Program-made: the position numbers and the translations under genes
Shown: piece by piece, positions 8,550-18,342 of the stretch
Layout: every line of letters begins with the position of its first letter
How positions within the stretch are numbered: the stretch's first letter is position 1
The notes under the pieces: model-generated
Database searches by the model: none
What the model saw: only the letters and a program-made list of their open reading frames with translations
What the model was told of the DNA's origin: nothing
Source: Dyella thiooxydans
GTDB lineage: Bacteria; Pseudomonadota; Gammaproteobacteria; Xanthomonadales; Rhodanobacteraceae
Direction of reading: 5' to 3'
Assembly (NCBI RefSeq): GCF_001641285.1
Contig: NZ_CP014841.1
Coordinates: 372,001-436,000 of the forward strand
Length of the DNA stretch: 64,000 bases

Positions 8550-10115
8550 TCAGCGCGCCAGCGTGTGCCAGCGCGTCTGGTAGAGGTCGAAGCGGCGATC
8601 CTTGAGGTTCTGCACCGCGCCGGCGTTGCGCGCCTTGGCCAGGTTCTCCAGGCTAAGGTCGGCGAACAGCACCGTCTCGATGTTCGGCGTGGAGTCGGCG
8701 GCGATGCCGTCGCGGGCGAACGGGAAGTCGCTGGGCGTGAGGATGCAGCTCTGGCCGTACTGGATGTCGAAGTTGTTCACGCCGGGCAGGTTGCCGACGT
8801 TGCCGGACAGCACCACGTAGCACTGGTTCTCGATCGCCCGTGCCTGCGAGCAGTAGCGCACGCGCAGGTAGCCCTCGCGCACGTCGGTGCAGAACGGCAC
8901 GAACAGGATCAGCGCGCCCTGGTCGGTGAGGTGGCGGGCGACCTCGGGGAACTCCGAGTCGTAGCAGATCATCACGCCGATCGGGCCGCAGTCGGTCTGG
9001 ATCGTCGCCGCGCTCTCGCCGCCGCTGATGTTCCACACGGTGCGCTCGCTGGGCGTGGGGTGCAGCTTCTCGCGCTCGTGGATCGAGCCGTCGCGCAGGC
9101 ACACGTAGCAGACGTTGTGGATGTCGCCGTTCGGCTGCTCGGTCGGGTGCGAGCCGCCGATGATGTTGATGTTGTAGCGCACCGCCAGCGAGCTGAAGAG
9201 TTCCTTCACCTGCGGCGTGTAGTGGCTCAGCTTGCGGATCGCCTCGACCGGCGACAGCTCCTCGTTCTCGATCGACAGCAGCTGCAGCGTGATCAGTTCG
9301 GGGAAGGTGACGAAGTCGGCGCTGTAGTCGGCGGCGATGTCGGTGAAGTACTCCACCTGGGTGGCGAATTCCTCGAACGAGGTGATGCGCCGCTGCTGGT
9401 ACTGTACCGAGGCCACCCGCACCGAGTCGGGCAGGCGCTGCGGCGTCGGCACCGAGGGCATGTCCGGGTGATCCATCAGGCGTGGGTTGCGCCACACCAG
9501 ATGGGCGGCGTAGCCGAGCGAGTCGTAGTCCGACGGCACGTAGTTGCGCAGCAGGCCGACCAGCTCGAAATCGTTGTGCAGCTGGAAGCTCAGCGTCTGG
9601 TCGCGGCGCCTGCCTTCGACCACCGCCTGCACGTAGGCCTCGGCGCTGCCGTAGCGGGCGAGGTTCCTGGCCAGGCCGGGGATGCGTCCGCCAAACACGA
9701 TGCCGCGCAGCTTCAGCTCCTGGCACAGCCGCTTGCGCGCCTGGTACAGGCGCTGGCCGATGCGCATGCCGCGGTAGTCCGGGTGCACCACCACTTCCAT
9801 GCCGTACAGCCAGTCGCCGTCCGGTTTGTGCCGCGATGCCATGCCGCCGCCGGTGATCTGCACCCAGGTGTGCGGCGCCAGCGCGGTGGCCTCGTCGATG
9901 CGGAAGGTGGCGCAGTAACCGACGATGCGCCCCTCGTACTCGACGACGAACTGGCCTTCCGGGAAATGCGTCTGCTGGGAGCGCAGCATTTCCGCCGAAT
10001 GACCCCACTCGGCGGTATAGACGCGGGCGGTCAGCTCGACCAGTTGGGGGACGTCCGCGGGCACCGCCAGCCGAAGCTGCAGCTTGGGTGCTTGCTCGGA
10101 AGTCTTCCTGGCCAT
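8550..10115 (-). CDS. GNAT acetyltransferase/carbon-nitrogen hydrolase fusion
   Basis: A 521-residue two-domain protein. Residues 12-210 form a GNAT domain with the acetyl-CoA loop RGMRIG at 115-120. Residues 232-515 form a nitrilase-superfamily hydrolase with the triad E273 (TFPEL), K350 (REKLHP) and C384 (MICYDSEFPE). This architecture is a known bacterial family whose substrate is unsettled. Here it heads the minus-strand run with CLC and hutI and is divergent from hutF across 79 bases, which suggests a link to amide or formyl-amide turnover in histidine catabolism. That link is inference only. Confidence 0.93.
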   Translation of the reverse strand: MARKTSEQAPKLQLRLAVPADVPQLVELTARVYTAEWGHSAEMLRSQQTHFPEGQFVVEYEGRIVGYCATFRIDEATALAPHTWVQITGGGMASRHKPDGDWLYGMEVVVHPDYRGMRIGQRLYQARKRLCQELKLRGIVFGGRIPGLARNLARYGSAEAYVQAVVEGRRRDQTLSFQLHNDFELVGLLRNYVPSDYDSLGYAAHLVWRNPRLMDHPDMPSVPTPQRLPDSVRVASVQYQQRRITSFEEFATQVEYFTDIAADYSADFVTFPELITLQLLSIENEELSPVEAIRKLSHYTPQVKELFSSLAVRYNINIIGGSHPTEQPNGDIHNVCYVCLRDGSIHEREKLHPTPSERTVWNISGGESAATIQTDCGPIGVMICYDSEFPEVARHLTDQGALILFVPFCTDVREGYLRVRYCSQARAIENQCYVVLSGNVGNLPGVNNFDIQYGQSCILTPSDFPFARDGIAADSTPNIETVLFADLSLENLAKARNAGAVQNLKDRRFDLYQTRWHTLAR

Positions 10116-10194
10116 CCGCCCATTATGCCGCACTGCCGCGAAGGCCGGGTCGACGCGGGCCGCTACACTGGGGTTTTTTCGACGGATCGCCCCC

Positions 10195-11571
10195 ATGATG
10201 TCGCCGGTTTCGCAAGAATCCCCGTATGCCGATGTCCACTGGACGCCGCAGGGCTGGCGGGCCGGCGGCCAGCTGGCCGTCGATGCCACCGGGCATTTGG
10301 CCGAGTCGCCCGATGCGGTCGGCGAGCCACTCGGCCGCTGGGTGCTGCCGGGCATGCCCAACCTGCATTCGCACGCCTTCCAGCGGGCCATGGCCGGACT
10401 GGCCGAACGGCGCGGTCCCGGCAACGACAGCTTCTGGACCTGGCGCGAGGCGATGTACGGCTTCGCCGCCGCGCTGGATCCGGAATCGCTGCAGGCGATC
10501 GCCGCCCAGCTCTACGTGGAGATGCTCAAGGCCGGCTATACCCAGGTCTGCGAGTTCCACTACGTGCATCACCAGCCGGACGGCACGCCCTACGCGCAGC
10601 CCGAGGCGATGTCGCTGGCGCTGATCGAGGCGGCGAGGGAAGCCGGCATCGCGCTGACCCTGCTGCCGGTGCTGTACATGACCGGCGGTTTCGACGGCCG
10701 GCCGCTGGCGCCGCGCCAGCGCCGCTTCGGCCACGCGGAGGTGTCCGACTACCTGCGCCTGCTCGAGGCGCTGCGCGCGCACGAGTCCGCCGACCTGCGC
10801 GTGGGCATTGCGATGCATTCGCTGCGCGCGGTGCCGGAGACCGCGATGCGGACATTGCTGGCGACCGGCGCGGCGCAGACCGGGCCGATCCACATCCACA
10901 TCGCCGAGCAGGTCGGCGAGGTGCAGGACTGCCTTGCCGTGCGCGGCGCGCGACCGGTCGAATGGCTGCTCGATCACGCCGACGTGGATGCGCGCTGGTG
11001 TCTGGTCCACGCCACCCACCTGACCGGCCACGAGACCTCGCGGCTGGCGCGCAGCGGTGCGGTCGCAGGCCTGTGCCCGACCACCGAGGCGAATCTCGGC
11101 GACGGTCTGTTCCCGCTGGCCGACTACCTCGATGCCGGCGGCGTGCTCGGCGTCGGCTCGGACTCGCACATCTCGGTGTCGCCGGTGGAGGAACTGCGCT
11201 GGCTCGAATACGGCCAGCGGCTGGTCACCCGCCATCGCAACATCGCTTCGCGCGGCGAGGGTGCCAGCGTGGGCGAAACGCTCTGGTCCGCCGCCCTGCG
11301 CGGCGGTGCCCAGGCATCCGGCCTGCCGCTCGGCGCACTGGAAGCGGGGCGGCGTGCCGATCTGCTGGTGCTGGATGACCAGGCGCCGCTGCTCGCCGCT
11401 CGCGAGGCCGGGTCGGCGATGGACAGCTTCCTTTTCGCCGGCAACACGCCACTGGTGCGCCACGTGATGTGCGGCGGTCGCTGGGTGGTGCGCGACTTCG
11501 TGCATCACGACGAGGAGCGCATCGCCGCCCGCTACCGGGCGACGGTGGCGGCGCTGGCCGCCCGCGCCTGA
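10195..11571 (+). CDS. hutF: Formimidoylglutamate deiminase
   Basis: An amidohydrolase-superfamily deaminase of about 458 residues that converts N-formimidoyl-L-glutamate to N-formyl-glutamate plus ammonia. The metal ligands are H58/H60 in GMPNLHSHAFQRAMAG, with HIHIAEQVGEVQDC and the GSDSHISVSPVEELRWLEYGQR block characteristic of HutF. It begins at adjacent ATGs 10195/10198. HutF implies the five-step pathway that ends with HutG deformylase, and no hutG or hutH is present in this window. Confidence 0.95.
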   Translation: MMSPVSQESPYADVHWTPQGWRAGGQLAVDATGHLAESPDAVGEPLGRWVLPGMPNLHSHAFQRAMAGLAERRGPGNDSFWTWREAMYGFAAALDPESLQAIAAQLYVEMLKAGYTQVCEFHYVHHQPDGTPYAQPEAMSLALIEAAREAGIALTLLPVLYMTGGFDGRPLAPRQRRFGHAEVSDYLRLLEALRAHESADLRVGIAMHSLRAVPETAMRTLLATGAAQTGPIHIHIAEQVGEVQDCLAVRGARPVEWLLDHADVDARWCLVHATHLTGHETSRLARSGAVAGLCPTTEANLGDGLFPLADYLDAGGVLGVGSDSHISVSPVEELRWLEYGQRLVTRHRNIASRGEGASVGETLWSAALRGGAQASGLPLGALEAGRRADLLVLDDQAPLLAAREAGSAMDSFLFAGNTPLVRHVMCGGRWVVRDFVHHDEERIAARYRATVAALAARA

Positions 11572-11679
11572 CCGCGCGCCGGCGATCGGGCCGGTATTTG
11601 CGCAGGATCAGGTCGGCGGGATCGCGCAGCGTCTAGGGTGGTCGGCACGGCACCCCCGCGCGGTGTCATGGAGCCATGC

Positions 11680-12404
<725 letters not shown>

Positions 12405-12408
<4 letters not shown>

Positions 12409-14771
12409 GCGCGCTGAACCGCAAGGCGTGGCGCGACCTGTGGCACCTGCGCGGGCAGGCGCTGGCGATCGCGCTCGTGATCGCCGGCGGCGTCGCCACG
12501 CTGGTGATGTCGCAATCCACCTACCAGTCGCTCACCGTGACGCGGGAGCGCTTCTACCGCGAAGGTGCGTTGGCCGACTTGTGGGCGCCGCTCAAGCGCG
12601 CACCGGACACGCTGGCGCCGCGGCTGGCGGCCATCGACGGCGTGCAGACCGCGCAGACCCGCCTGATGGCGGCCGGCACGCTCGGCGTGCCCGGCTTCGG
12701 CGAGCCGGTTCGGGTCGAGCTGGTCTCGTTGCCACAAGAGGGCGGGCAGCCGCTGCTCAACCGCCTGCAACTGCGCAGCGGGCGGCTGCCGGATCCGGAC
12801 GTGGACAACGAGGTGGTGCTCGGCGAGGCCTTCGCCGCCGCCCACGCGCTGCGCGCCGGCGACACGCTCAGTCTGACCCTGCGCGGGCGCCAGCGCTGGC
12901 TGCGCGTGGTCGGCGTGGCGACCTCGCCGGAGTACGTCTACCAGAGCCCGCCCGGCGCGGTGTTCCCCGACTTCCGTCGCTATGCCGTGGCGTGGATGAA
13001 CCGGCATGCGATGGAGAAGGCGCTGTCGATGGACGGCGCGTTCAACAGCGTGGTGCTGCGGCTGCGGCCCGAGGCGAAGCCGGCCGCGGTGATCGCCGCG
13101 CTGGACGAGCTGCTGGCGCGCTACGGCGGCGTCGGTGCCTACGGTCGCCACGAACAGACCTCTGCGCGCTACCTGGAGGAGGAGATGCGCCAGCTGCAGA
13201 CCATGGCGCGGCTGTTCCCGGCGATCTTCCTCGGCGTGGCGGTGTTCCTGGTGCACGTGGTGCTGATGCGCCTGCTCGGCACCCAGCGCGACCAGATCGG
13301 CGTGCTCAAGGCGTTCGGCTACCCGGACCGCGCGCTGGCCTGGCACTACCTGCTGATCGCCGCGGTGATCGCCGGTGCCGGCGCGCTGCTCGGCATCGCA
13401 CTGGGTGCGGCGCTCGGCGGCTGGCTGGCGCACGTCTACCAGGGGATCTACCGGTTTCCGTTCCTGGCCTACGGGCTGAGCGCGGGGGCGATCGCCACCG
13501 GATTGGCGGTCAGTCTGGGCGCGGCGGCGGCCGGTGCGCTGATGGCGCTGCGCGCTGCCGTGCGCCTGCCGCCGGCCGAGGCGATGCGCGCACCGGCACC
13601 GGCGCGATTCGGGCCGAGCCTGGCCGAGCGACTGGGGTTGCGCCGCTGGCTGACGCCCGCGGTGCGCATGGCGCTGCGCGACCTCGGCCGTCGTCCCGGG
13701 CGGGCGGCGTTCACCGTGTTCGGGTTGGCTATGGCCAGCGCGGTGATGATGGTCGGCCGCTTCCAGGGCGACGCCGTGCAGTACATGGTCGACACCCAGC
13801 TCGGCATCGCGCAGCGGCACGACCTGGCCGTCAGTTTCGTCGAACCGGCACCGCGCAGTGCCGTACCGGAACTGGCCGCGTTGCCCGGCGTGCGCGCAGC
13901 CGAACCGGTGCGGATGGCACCGGTGCGTCTGGTGCACGGGCTGCGCAGCTACCGCACCGTGCTCGAAGGGCTGCCGCCCGATGCGCAACTGCGTCGCCCG
14001 CTGGATACCGCACTGCGCCCGGTGTTGCCGCGTACTGACGGCGTGCTGCTCACCGACTACCTGGGCCAGATGCTCGACCTGCGGCCGGGCGACCGCGTGG
14101 AGGTGCAGGCGCTGGACGGTCATCGCCACCATGTCAGCGTGCCGGTGGCCGGCTTCGTGCACGAGTACATCGGCGCCCAGGGCTACATGGACCTGGACGC
14201 GCTGAACCGCCTGCTGGGCGATGGCGACGTGGTGTCCGGCGTGCTGCTGGGCGTGATGCCCGGTGCCGCGCCGGACGTCTATGCCGAGCTGAACCGGCGG
14301 CCGTGGGTGGCCGGTGTCGATTCGCGGCTGGCCGCGGTGCGCAGCTTCTACGCCACCATGGGCGAGAGCCTGCTGGTGTTCGCCTGGGTGGCGGCGCTGC
14401 TCGGCGGGGTGATCAATTTCGGGCTGGTCTACAACGCCGCGCGGATCAGCCTGTCCGAGCGCGGGCGCGAGCTGGCCAGCCTGCGCGTGCTCGGCATGAC
14501 CGAGGGCGAAGTCAGCGTGCTGCTGCTCGGCCAGCTGGGACTGCTGGTGCTGGTGTCGCTGCCGCTTGGGTTCGTCGCCGGCCATGCGCTGTGCTGGCTG
14601 ATGACGCAGGGCTTCCAGTCCGAGCTGTTCCGCGTGCCGGTGCGGCTCACCACCGCCACCTATGCGTTCGCCGCGGCGACGGTGTGCGTGGCCAGCCTGC
14701 TGTCGGCGCTGCTGGTGCGTCGTCGCATCCACCGGCTCGACCTGATCGGTGTATTGAAGACCCGCGAATGA
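12405..14771 (+). CDS. ABC transporter permease (FtsX/MacB type, duplicated)
   Basis: A 788-residue inner-membrane protein with two FtsX-like modules, each made of a membrane anchor, a periplasmic MacB-PCD-like domain and three helices. The first helix block is at about residues 16-36 and 265-385, and the second begins near residue 430 with a terminal block at about 650-785. It starts at a GTG within the ATPase stop (GTGA). Together with the ATPase and the downstream HlyD protein it looks like an exporter of an unknown substrate, or a lipoprotein-type mechanotransmitter. Confidence 0.9.
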
Positions 14772-14781
14772 GGAACCCGTC

Positions 14782-15981
14782 GTGCGCATGAAACGCCCGT
14801 ACCTGATCGCTCTTGCCGTCCTGGTGGTCGTGCTTGCCGCGGCCTTTCTCTGGGCATGGCAGACCTCACCGCGACTGGTCGATATCGCCACGGTGCAGCG
14901 CGGTCCGCTGGTGCAGCACTTCGAGGAGGAGGGGCGGACCCAGTTGCCGCGGCGCTGGGTGGTCTCGGCACCGCTCGCCGGCACGCTGCAGCGGATCGAC
15001 CTGCTGCAGGGCGATACGGTGAGTGCCGGTCAGGTGGTGGCGGTGATCGAGCCGATGCACGGCGCCCTGCTCGATGCGGCCAACCGTGCCCGCCTGCTCG
15101 CCGAGCAGCAGGCCGCCGAAGCCTCGATGCAGGCGGCAGGGCAGCGACTGACGGCGGCGAACGCGGACGCCGACCTGGCCTCGCGCGATGTGCAGCGCAT
15201 GCGCACGCTGGGTGCCGGCGGCGTGGTCAGCGTGGCCGCGCTGGACGAGACCGAGGCGCGGGTCGCCCGCGCGCGCGCCGCCGCCGCGGCCGCCCGGGCC
15301 GAACAGCAGGCGGCAGGCCAGCAGCGCGATGCGCTGGCGGCGTTGCTGAAGGGACAGGGGCAGGGCGGCGGCGAGCGTATCGAACTGCGCGCACCGGTCG
15401 ACGGCGTGGTGCTGCATCGCTATCAGGAGAGCACCGTGCCGGTGCAGGCCGGGCAGTCGTTGCTGGAAATCGGCGACCTCGACGAATTGCAGGTGATGGT
15501 GCAGGCGCTGTCGCAGCAGGCGATCGGCCTGCATCCGGGCTCGGCGGCGCGGATCCTGCGCTGGGGCGGCGACCAGCCGCTGCCGGCGCGCGTGCTTCGG
15601 ATCGAGCCCGGCGCCTTTACCAAGGTGTCCGCGCTCGGCGTGGAGGAGCAGCGCACCCTGGTCTGGCTGCGGATCACCGCGCCGCGGGCGCAGTGGGCGG
15701 CACTGGGGGACGGCTTCCGGGTCGAGGTCCAGTTCGAGGTGGCACGGCGCGACGACGTGTTGCAGGTCGCATCCAGCGCCCTGTTCCGCGAGGGCCGTCG
15801 CTGGATGGTGTTTCGCGTCGCCGGCGGGCGCGCACGCCGGGTCGAGGTCACGCCGGGCATGCAGGGGGACGGTGCGGTGGAGATTCTCGCCGGGCTCAAG
15901 GCAGGCGACCGCGTGGTGGCCTATCCGGACGATCGCCTCGTCGACGGCCAGCGCGTGCGGGCGCTGGAGAGCTCCCCGTGA
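14782..15981 (+). CDS. HlyD/RND-type periplasmic adaptor subunit
   Basis: A 399-residue membrane-fusion protein. An N-terminal anchor (about residues 5-27) is followed by a split lipoyl-like domain (LAGTLQRIDLLQGDTVSAGQVV and IELRAPVDGVVLHRYQE) separated by an Ala/Gln-rich helical hairpin, then a beta-barrel. A GTG at 14782 has AGGAA six bases upstream. An ATG at 14788 is the alternative. It is ten bases after the permease gene, so it is the third gene of the exporter operon. No outer-membrane TolC partner is encoded nearby. Confidence 0.9.
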   Translation: MRMKRPYLIALAVLVVVLAAAFLWAWQTSPRLVDIATVQRGPLVQHFEEEGRTQLPRRWVVSAPLAGTLQRIDLLQGDTVSAGQVVAVIEPMHGALLDAANRARLLAEQQAAEASMQAAGQRLTAANADADLASRDVQRMRTLGAGGVVSVAALDETEARVARARAAAAAARAEQQAAGQQRDALAALLKGQGQGGGERIELRAPVDGVVLHRYQESTVPVQAGQSLLEIGDLDELQVMVQALSQQAIGLHPGSAARILRWGGDQPLPARVLRIEPGAFTKVSALGVEEQRTLVWLRITAPRAQWAALGDGFRVEVQFEVARRDDVLQVASSALFREGRRWMVFRVAGGRARRVEVTPGMQGDGAVEILAGLKAGDRVVAYPDDRLVDGQRVRALESSP

Positions 15982-16088
15982 GGTGGATGCCTGCACGATG
16001 AACGGCGGCCGTCCGCAAGCTTCCGCGGTGGTCTACGCGCGGCGCGTCGGGCCGTTCCTGGCAGCACCATCCACGTCGGGAGTGCGCC

Positions 16089-16256
16089 ATGCGCCGATTC
16101 GCATCACGTCTGTTGATCTCCACCGCCTTGCTGGGTACCAGCGCCCTGTTGGCCGGCTGCATCGTGGTGCCGGCCCGCGGTCATGCGCGCGTGTGGATAC
16201 CGGGCTACTGGGCCGCGCCGCATGTATGGGTTTCCGGCCACTGGCGCGTTCGCTGA
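16089..16256 (+). CDS. Short YXWXPGXW-repeat lipoprotein
   Basis: A 55-residue protein with a lipoprotein signal peptide (lipobox ALLAGC) and a mature chain containing VWIPGYW and VWVSGHW, which match the YXWXPGXW repeat found in small envelope proteins. It is a minimal two-repeat member. The function of the family is unknown. Confidence 0.7.
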   Translation: MRRFASRLLISTALLGTSALLAGCIVVPARGHARVWIPGYWAAPHVWVSGHWRVR

Positions 16257-16260
16257 GAGC

Positions 16261-16866
16261 TCAGCGTGACCAATGCAGTCCGGCCAGCGCGGCATGCAGC
16301 GCCTGCCACGCCTGGTCCTGGCTGAAGGGCGGCGTGCGCGGCGGGGCGTAGACCTCCGGTCGGGTGCCGTACACCAGCAGGTCGATCGCCACGCAGCGGT
16401 CGTCGCGCACCGCCCGGTAACCCTCCACCTGCAGGTAGTGGCTCATCGCCGCGTCGCCGGCACGGAAGCGCTGGAACGGGATCCCGTCCAGCGTCTGGCT
16501 GGCGATCGAGCCCGGCTTTGCGCTGGCCGGAGTGTCCTCGCAGTGGGCCAGTGCGTCGGCGTCGCCGCTCTCGCTGATGCGCAGCTCGGCGGCGGTGATC
16601 CGGTCCGAGCCTTTCAGCACCAGGGCGGCCAGCGGCTGGCCCTGGCCGTGCGGCCCGGCGAATGCCTGCCAGGCGGCGGCATCCAGATAGCTGCGATCGA
16701 AATCGCGGTGCAGCGTCATGTCGGCCGGTATCGGTATCGACAACCCCAGCGACGGAGCGGTGAACCGGTGGGGTGTCGAGTCCGCCGCAGGTGATGCGGT
16801 CGGCGGCTTGCCGTGGCATCCGGCAAGCAAGGCGAAACTGGCGGTGATCAGGCTCAGGCGTTTCAT
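16261..16866 (-). CDS. Hypothetical lipoprotein
   Basis: A 201-residue protein with a clear lipoprotein signal (MKRLSLITASFALLAGC) and a mature domain of mixed strands with two or three further cysteines (EDTPAS region and DDRCVAIDLLVYGTRP). It converges on the YXWXPGXW gene. No family with a known function was recognised. Confidence 0.7.
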   Translation of the reverse strand: MKRLSLITASFALLAGCHGKPPTASPAADSTPHRFTAPSLGLSIPIPADMTLHRDFDRSYLDAAAWQAFAGPHGQGQPLAALVLKGSDRITAAELRISESGDADALAHCEDTPASAKPGSIASQTLDGIPFQRFRAGDAAMSHYLQVEGYRAVRDDRCVAIDLLVYGTRPEVYAPPRTPPFSQDQAWQALHAALAGLHWSR

Positions 16867-16962
16867 CGGCGGCTCCCAGGTGTGCGGGGATGGTCCGGCG
16901 CTACGCATGAAGGCCGCGCCTGCAGCTCGTCGCCGCGGCGTGGATGTCCCGTGAGTGCCACG

Positions 16963-16990
16963 AAAAAAGGCGCCAGCTCACGCTGGCGCC
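16963..16990 (-). terminator. Intrinsic terminator of the CpxP/Spy-like gene
   Basis: On the minus strand a perfect 8-bp stem (GGCGCCAG/CTGGCGCC) with a six-base TGAG-containing loop is followed by six T residues. It lies 27 bases beyond the stop of the upstream gene. Confidence 0.85.
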
Positions 16991-17016
16991 GGACGCTTCG
17001 AGTGGATGTCGGGGAG

Positions 17017-17523
17017 TTACTGCGCCGAACTGGCCGACGGCGCCGGATGGCTCTGGCGGAATTCCTTCCACTGTTCGCGGCGCGCCTCGCGCTGGCTGCG
17101 CATCGTGGCCAGCTGGGCCTTCTGCTGCGCCGTCAGCACCGCGTAGATCTGCGCCTTCACCCTGGCGCGCTGCTCGACGCGGGCCTGGGTCGCCTGGCCT
17201 TCGGCCTGAGCCAGCCGGGCCGCTGCGGCCTGGTAGCCGACCTGGTCCGGGGTCATCTGCCCGAATGCCTCGCGTTGCGTACGCAGGGCCTGCCACTGGC
17301 CCTTGTTCTGCTCGCGGTTGGCCTGGGTGATCTGCCTGATGCTGGCCTTCTGGGCGTCGCTCAGGTTGAGCTTGGCGAAGGCCTCGTGCATGCCGTGGTG
17401 GCCGCGATGGCCGTGGTCGCCGAAGCGTTGCCCGCCGTCGTGGTTGCCGGCGGCGGCGAAGGCCGCACCGGTGATCGTCAGGGCCGAAGCGAGGATGAGG
17501 CCGAGGGTGGTCGTCTTGAGCAT
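17017..17523 (-). CDS. CpxP/Spy-like periplasmic LTXXQ protein
   Basis: A 168-residue exported protein. It has a signal peptide (cleaved near AAFAA), a His-rich linker, and a helical domain containing LNLSDAQKASIRQI and LTAQQKAQL, the two LTxxQ-type motifs of the Spy/CpxP family. Such proteins act as ATP-independent periplasmic chaperones, and CpxP also damps CpxA signalling. It is divergent from a CpxR/CpxA-like pair, with an exact CpxR-type box between them, copying the E. coli cpxP-cpxRA layout. Confidence 0.85.
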   Translation of the reverse strand: MLKTTTLGLILASALTITGAAFAAAGNHDGGQRFGDHGHRGHHGMHEAFAKLNLSDAQKASIRQITQANREQNKGQWQALRTQREAFGQMTPDQVGYQAAAARLAQAEGQATQARVEQRARVKAQIYAVLTAQQKAQLATMRSQREARREQWKEFRQSHPAPSASSAQ

Positions 17524-17599
17524 GGGTAACACCTCTTGCGTGGGTGGAGGACTGGCGATCATTGGACGACACCCCCGCGTGTATGTTCTTTGCGCGTAG

Positions 17600-17614
17600 G
17601 TAAAGATGCGTAAA
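17600..17614 (+). promoter_or_regulatory. CpxR-type binding site
   Basis: GTAAA-GATGC-GTAAA is an exact match to the E. coli CpxR consensus GTAAA-N5-GTAAA. It sits between the divergent Spy/CpxP-like gene (start 17523) and the response regulator (start 17656), so it can serve both. Confidence 0.8.
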
Positions 17615-17655
17615 GCCCGTGGCGTCCGCGCCGCGACCCCACTGAAATGGCCGCC

Positions 17656-18342
17656 ATGCAACGGATCCTGATCGCCGACGACGACCGCGCCCTGACCGAA
17701 CTGCTGGCCGAGTACCTGCAGCGCGAAGGCTTCGCCGTGGACGTGGTGCACGACGGCGAGGCCGCGCTGGCGCGTCTGCGCGACGGTGCGCAGCGTCCGG
17801 ACCTGCTGATCCTCGACGTGATGATGCCCGGCCGCGACGGCCTGGAGACGCTGCGCGAACTGCGCCTGCAGCAGCGCCTGCCGGTGATCATGCTGTCCGC
17901 GCGCGGTGAGCCGGTGGACCGCGTGATCGGACTGGAGCTGGGCGCGGACGATTACCTGTCCAAGCCCTGCCTGCCGCGTGAACTGCTCGCCCGCGTGCGT
18001 GCGCAGCTGCGCCGGCAGACGCCCGAGGCAGCGGCGAACGTGCAGGTCGGCCACCTGCGTCTGCAGCCCGGCGACCGCCAGGCGTTCGTCGACGCGCGGG
18101 AGCTCACGCTGACCGGTGCCGAGTTCTCCCTGCTCCTCGCGCTGGCGCAGCGCGCCGGCGAGGTGGTGGACAAGGCCACGCTCACCCGGCTCGCGCTCGG
18201 CCGCGAGCTGGAGCGCTTCGACCGCAGCATCGACGTGCACGTCAGCCGGCTGCGGCACAAGCTGGCCGAGGCGTCCGCCGATGCGCCGCGGATCGAGTCG
18301 GTGCGCGGTTCCGGCTACCTGCTGCGGGCGGGTGGCGCATGA
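17656..18342 (+). CDS. Response regulator, OmpR/CpxR family
   Basis: A 228-residue regulator. The receiver domain has acidic pocket D8-D10, phospho-acceptor D54 (LLILDVMMPG) and the KP switch lysine in YLSKP. It is followed by an OmpR-type winged helix ending IESVRGSGYLLR. The ATG at 17656 was chosen over 17647 because it directly precedes QRILIADDD. Its stop overlaps the kinase ATG. Neighbours and the CpxR box point to envelope-stress control. Confidence 0.92.
   Translation: MQRILIADDDRALTELLAEYLQREGFAVDVVHDGEAALARLRDGAQRPDLLILDVMMPGRDGLETLRELRLQQRLPVIMLSARGEPVDRVIGLELGADDYLSKPCLPRELLARVRAQLRRQTPEAAANVQVGHLRLQPGDRQAFVDARELTLTGAEFSLLLALAQRAGEVVDKATLTRLALGRELERFDRSIDVHVSRLRHKLAEASADAPRIESVRGSGYLLRAGGA

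Noticed and set aside
8370-11378. 1002-residue plus-strand frame opposite CLC and the GNAT/nitrilase fusion
   Set aside because: Antisense shadow. The opposing frames hold the clear family motifs.
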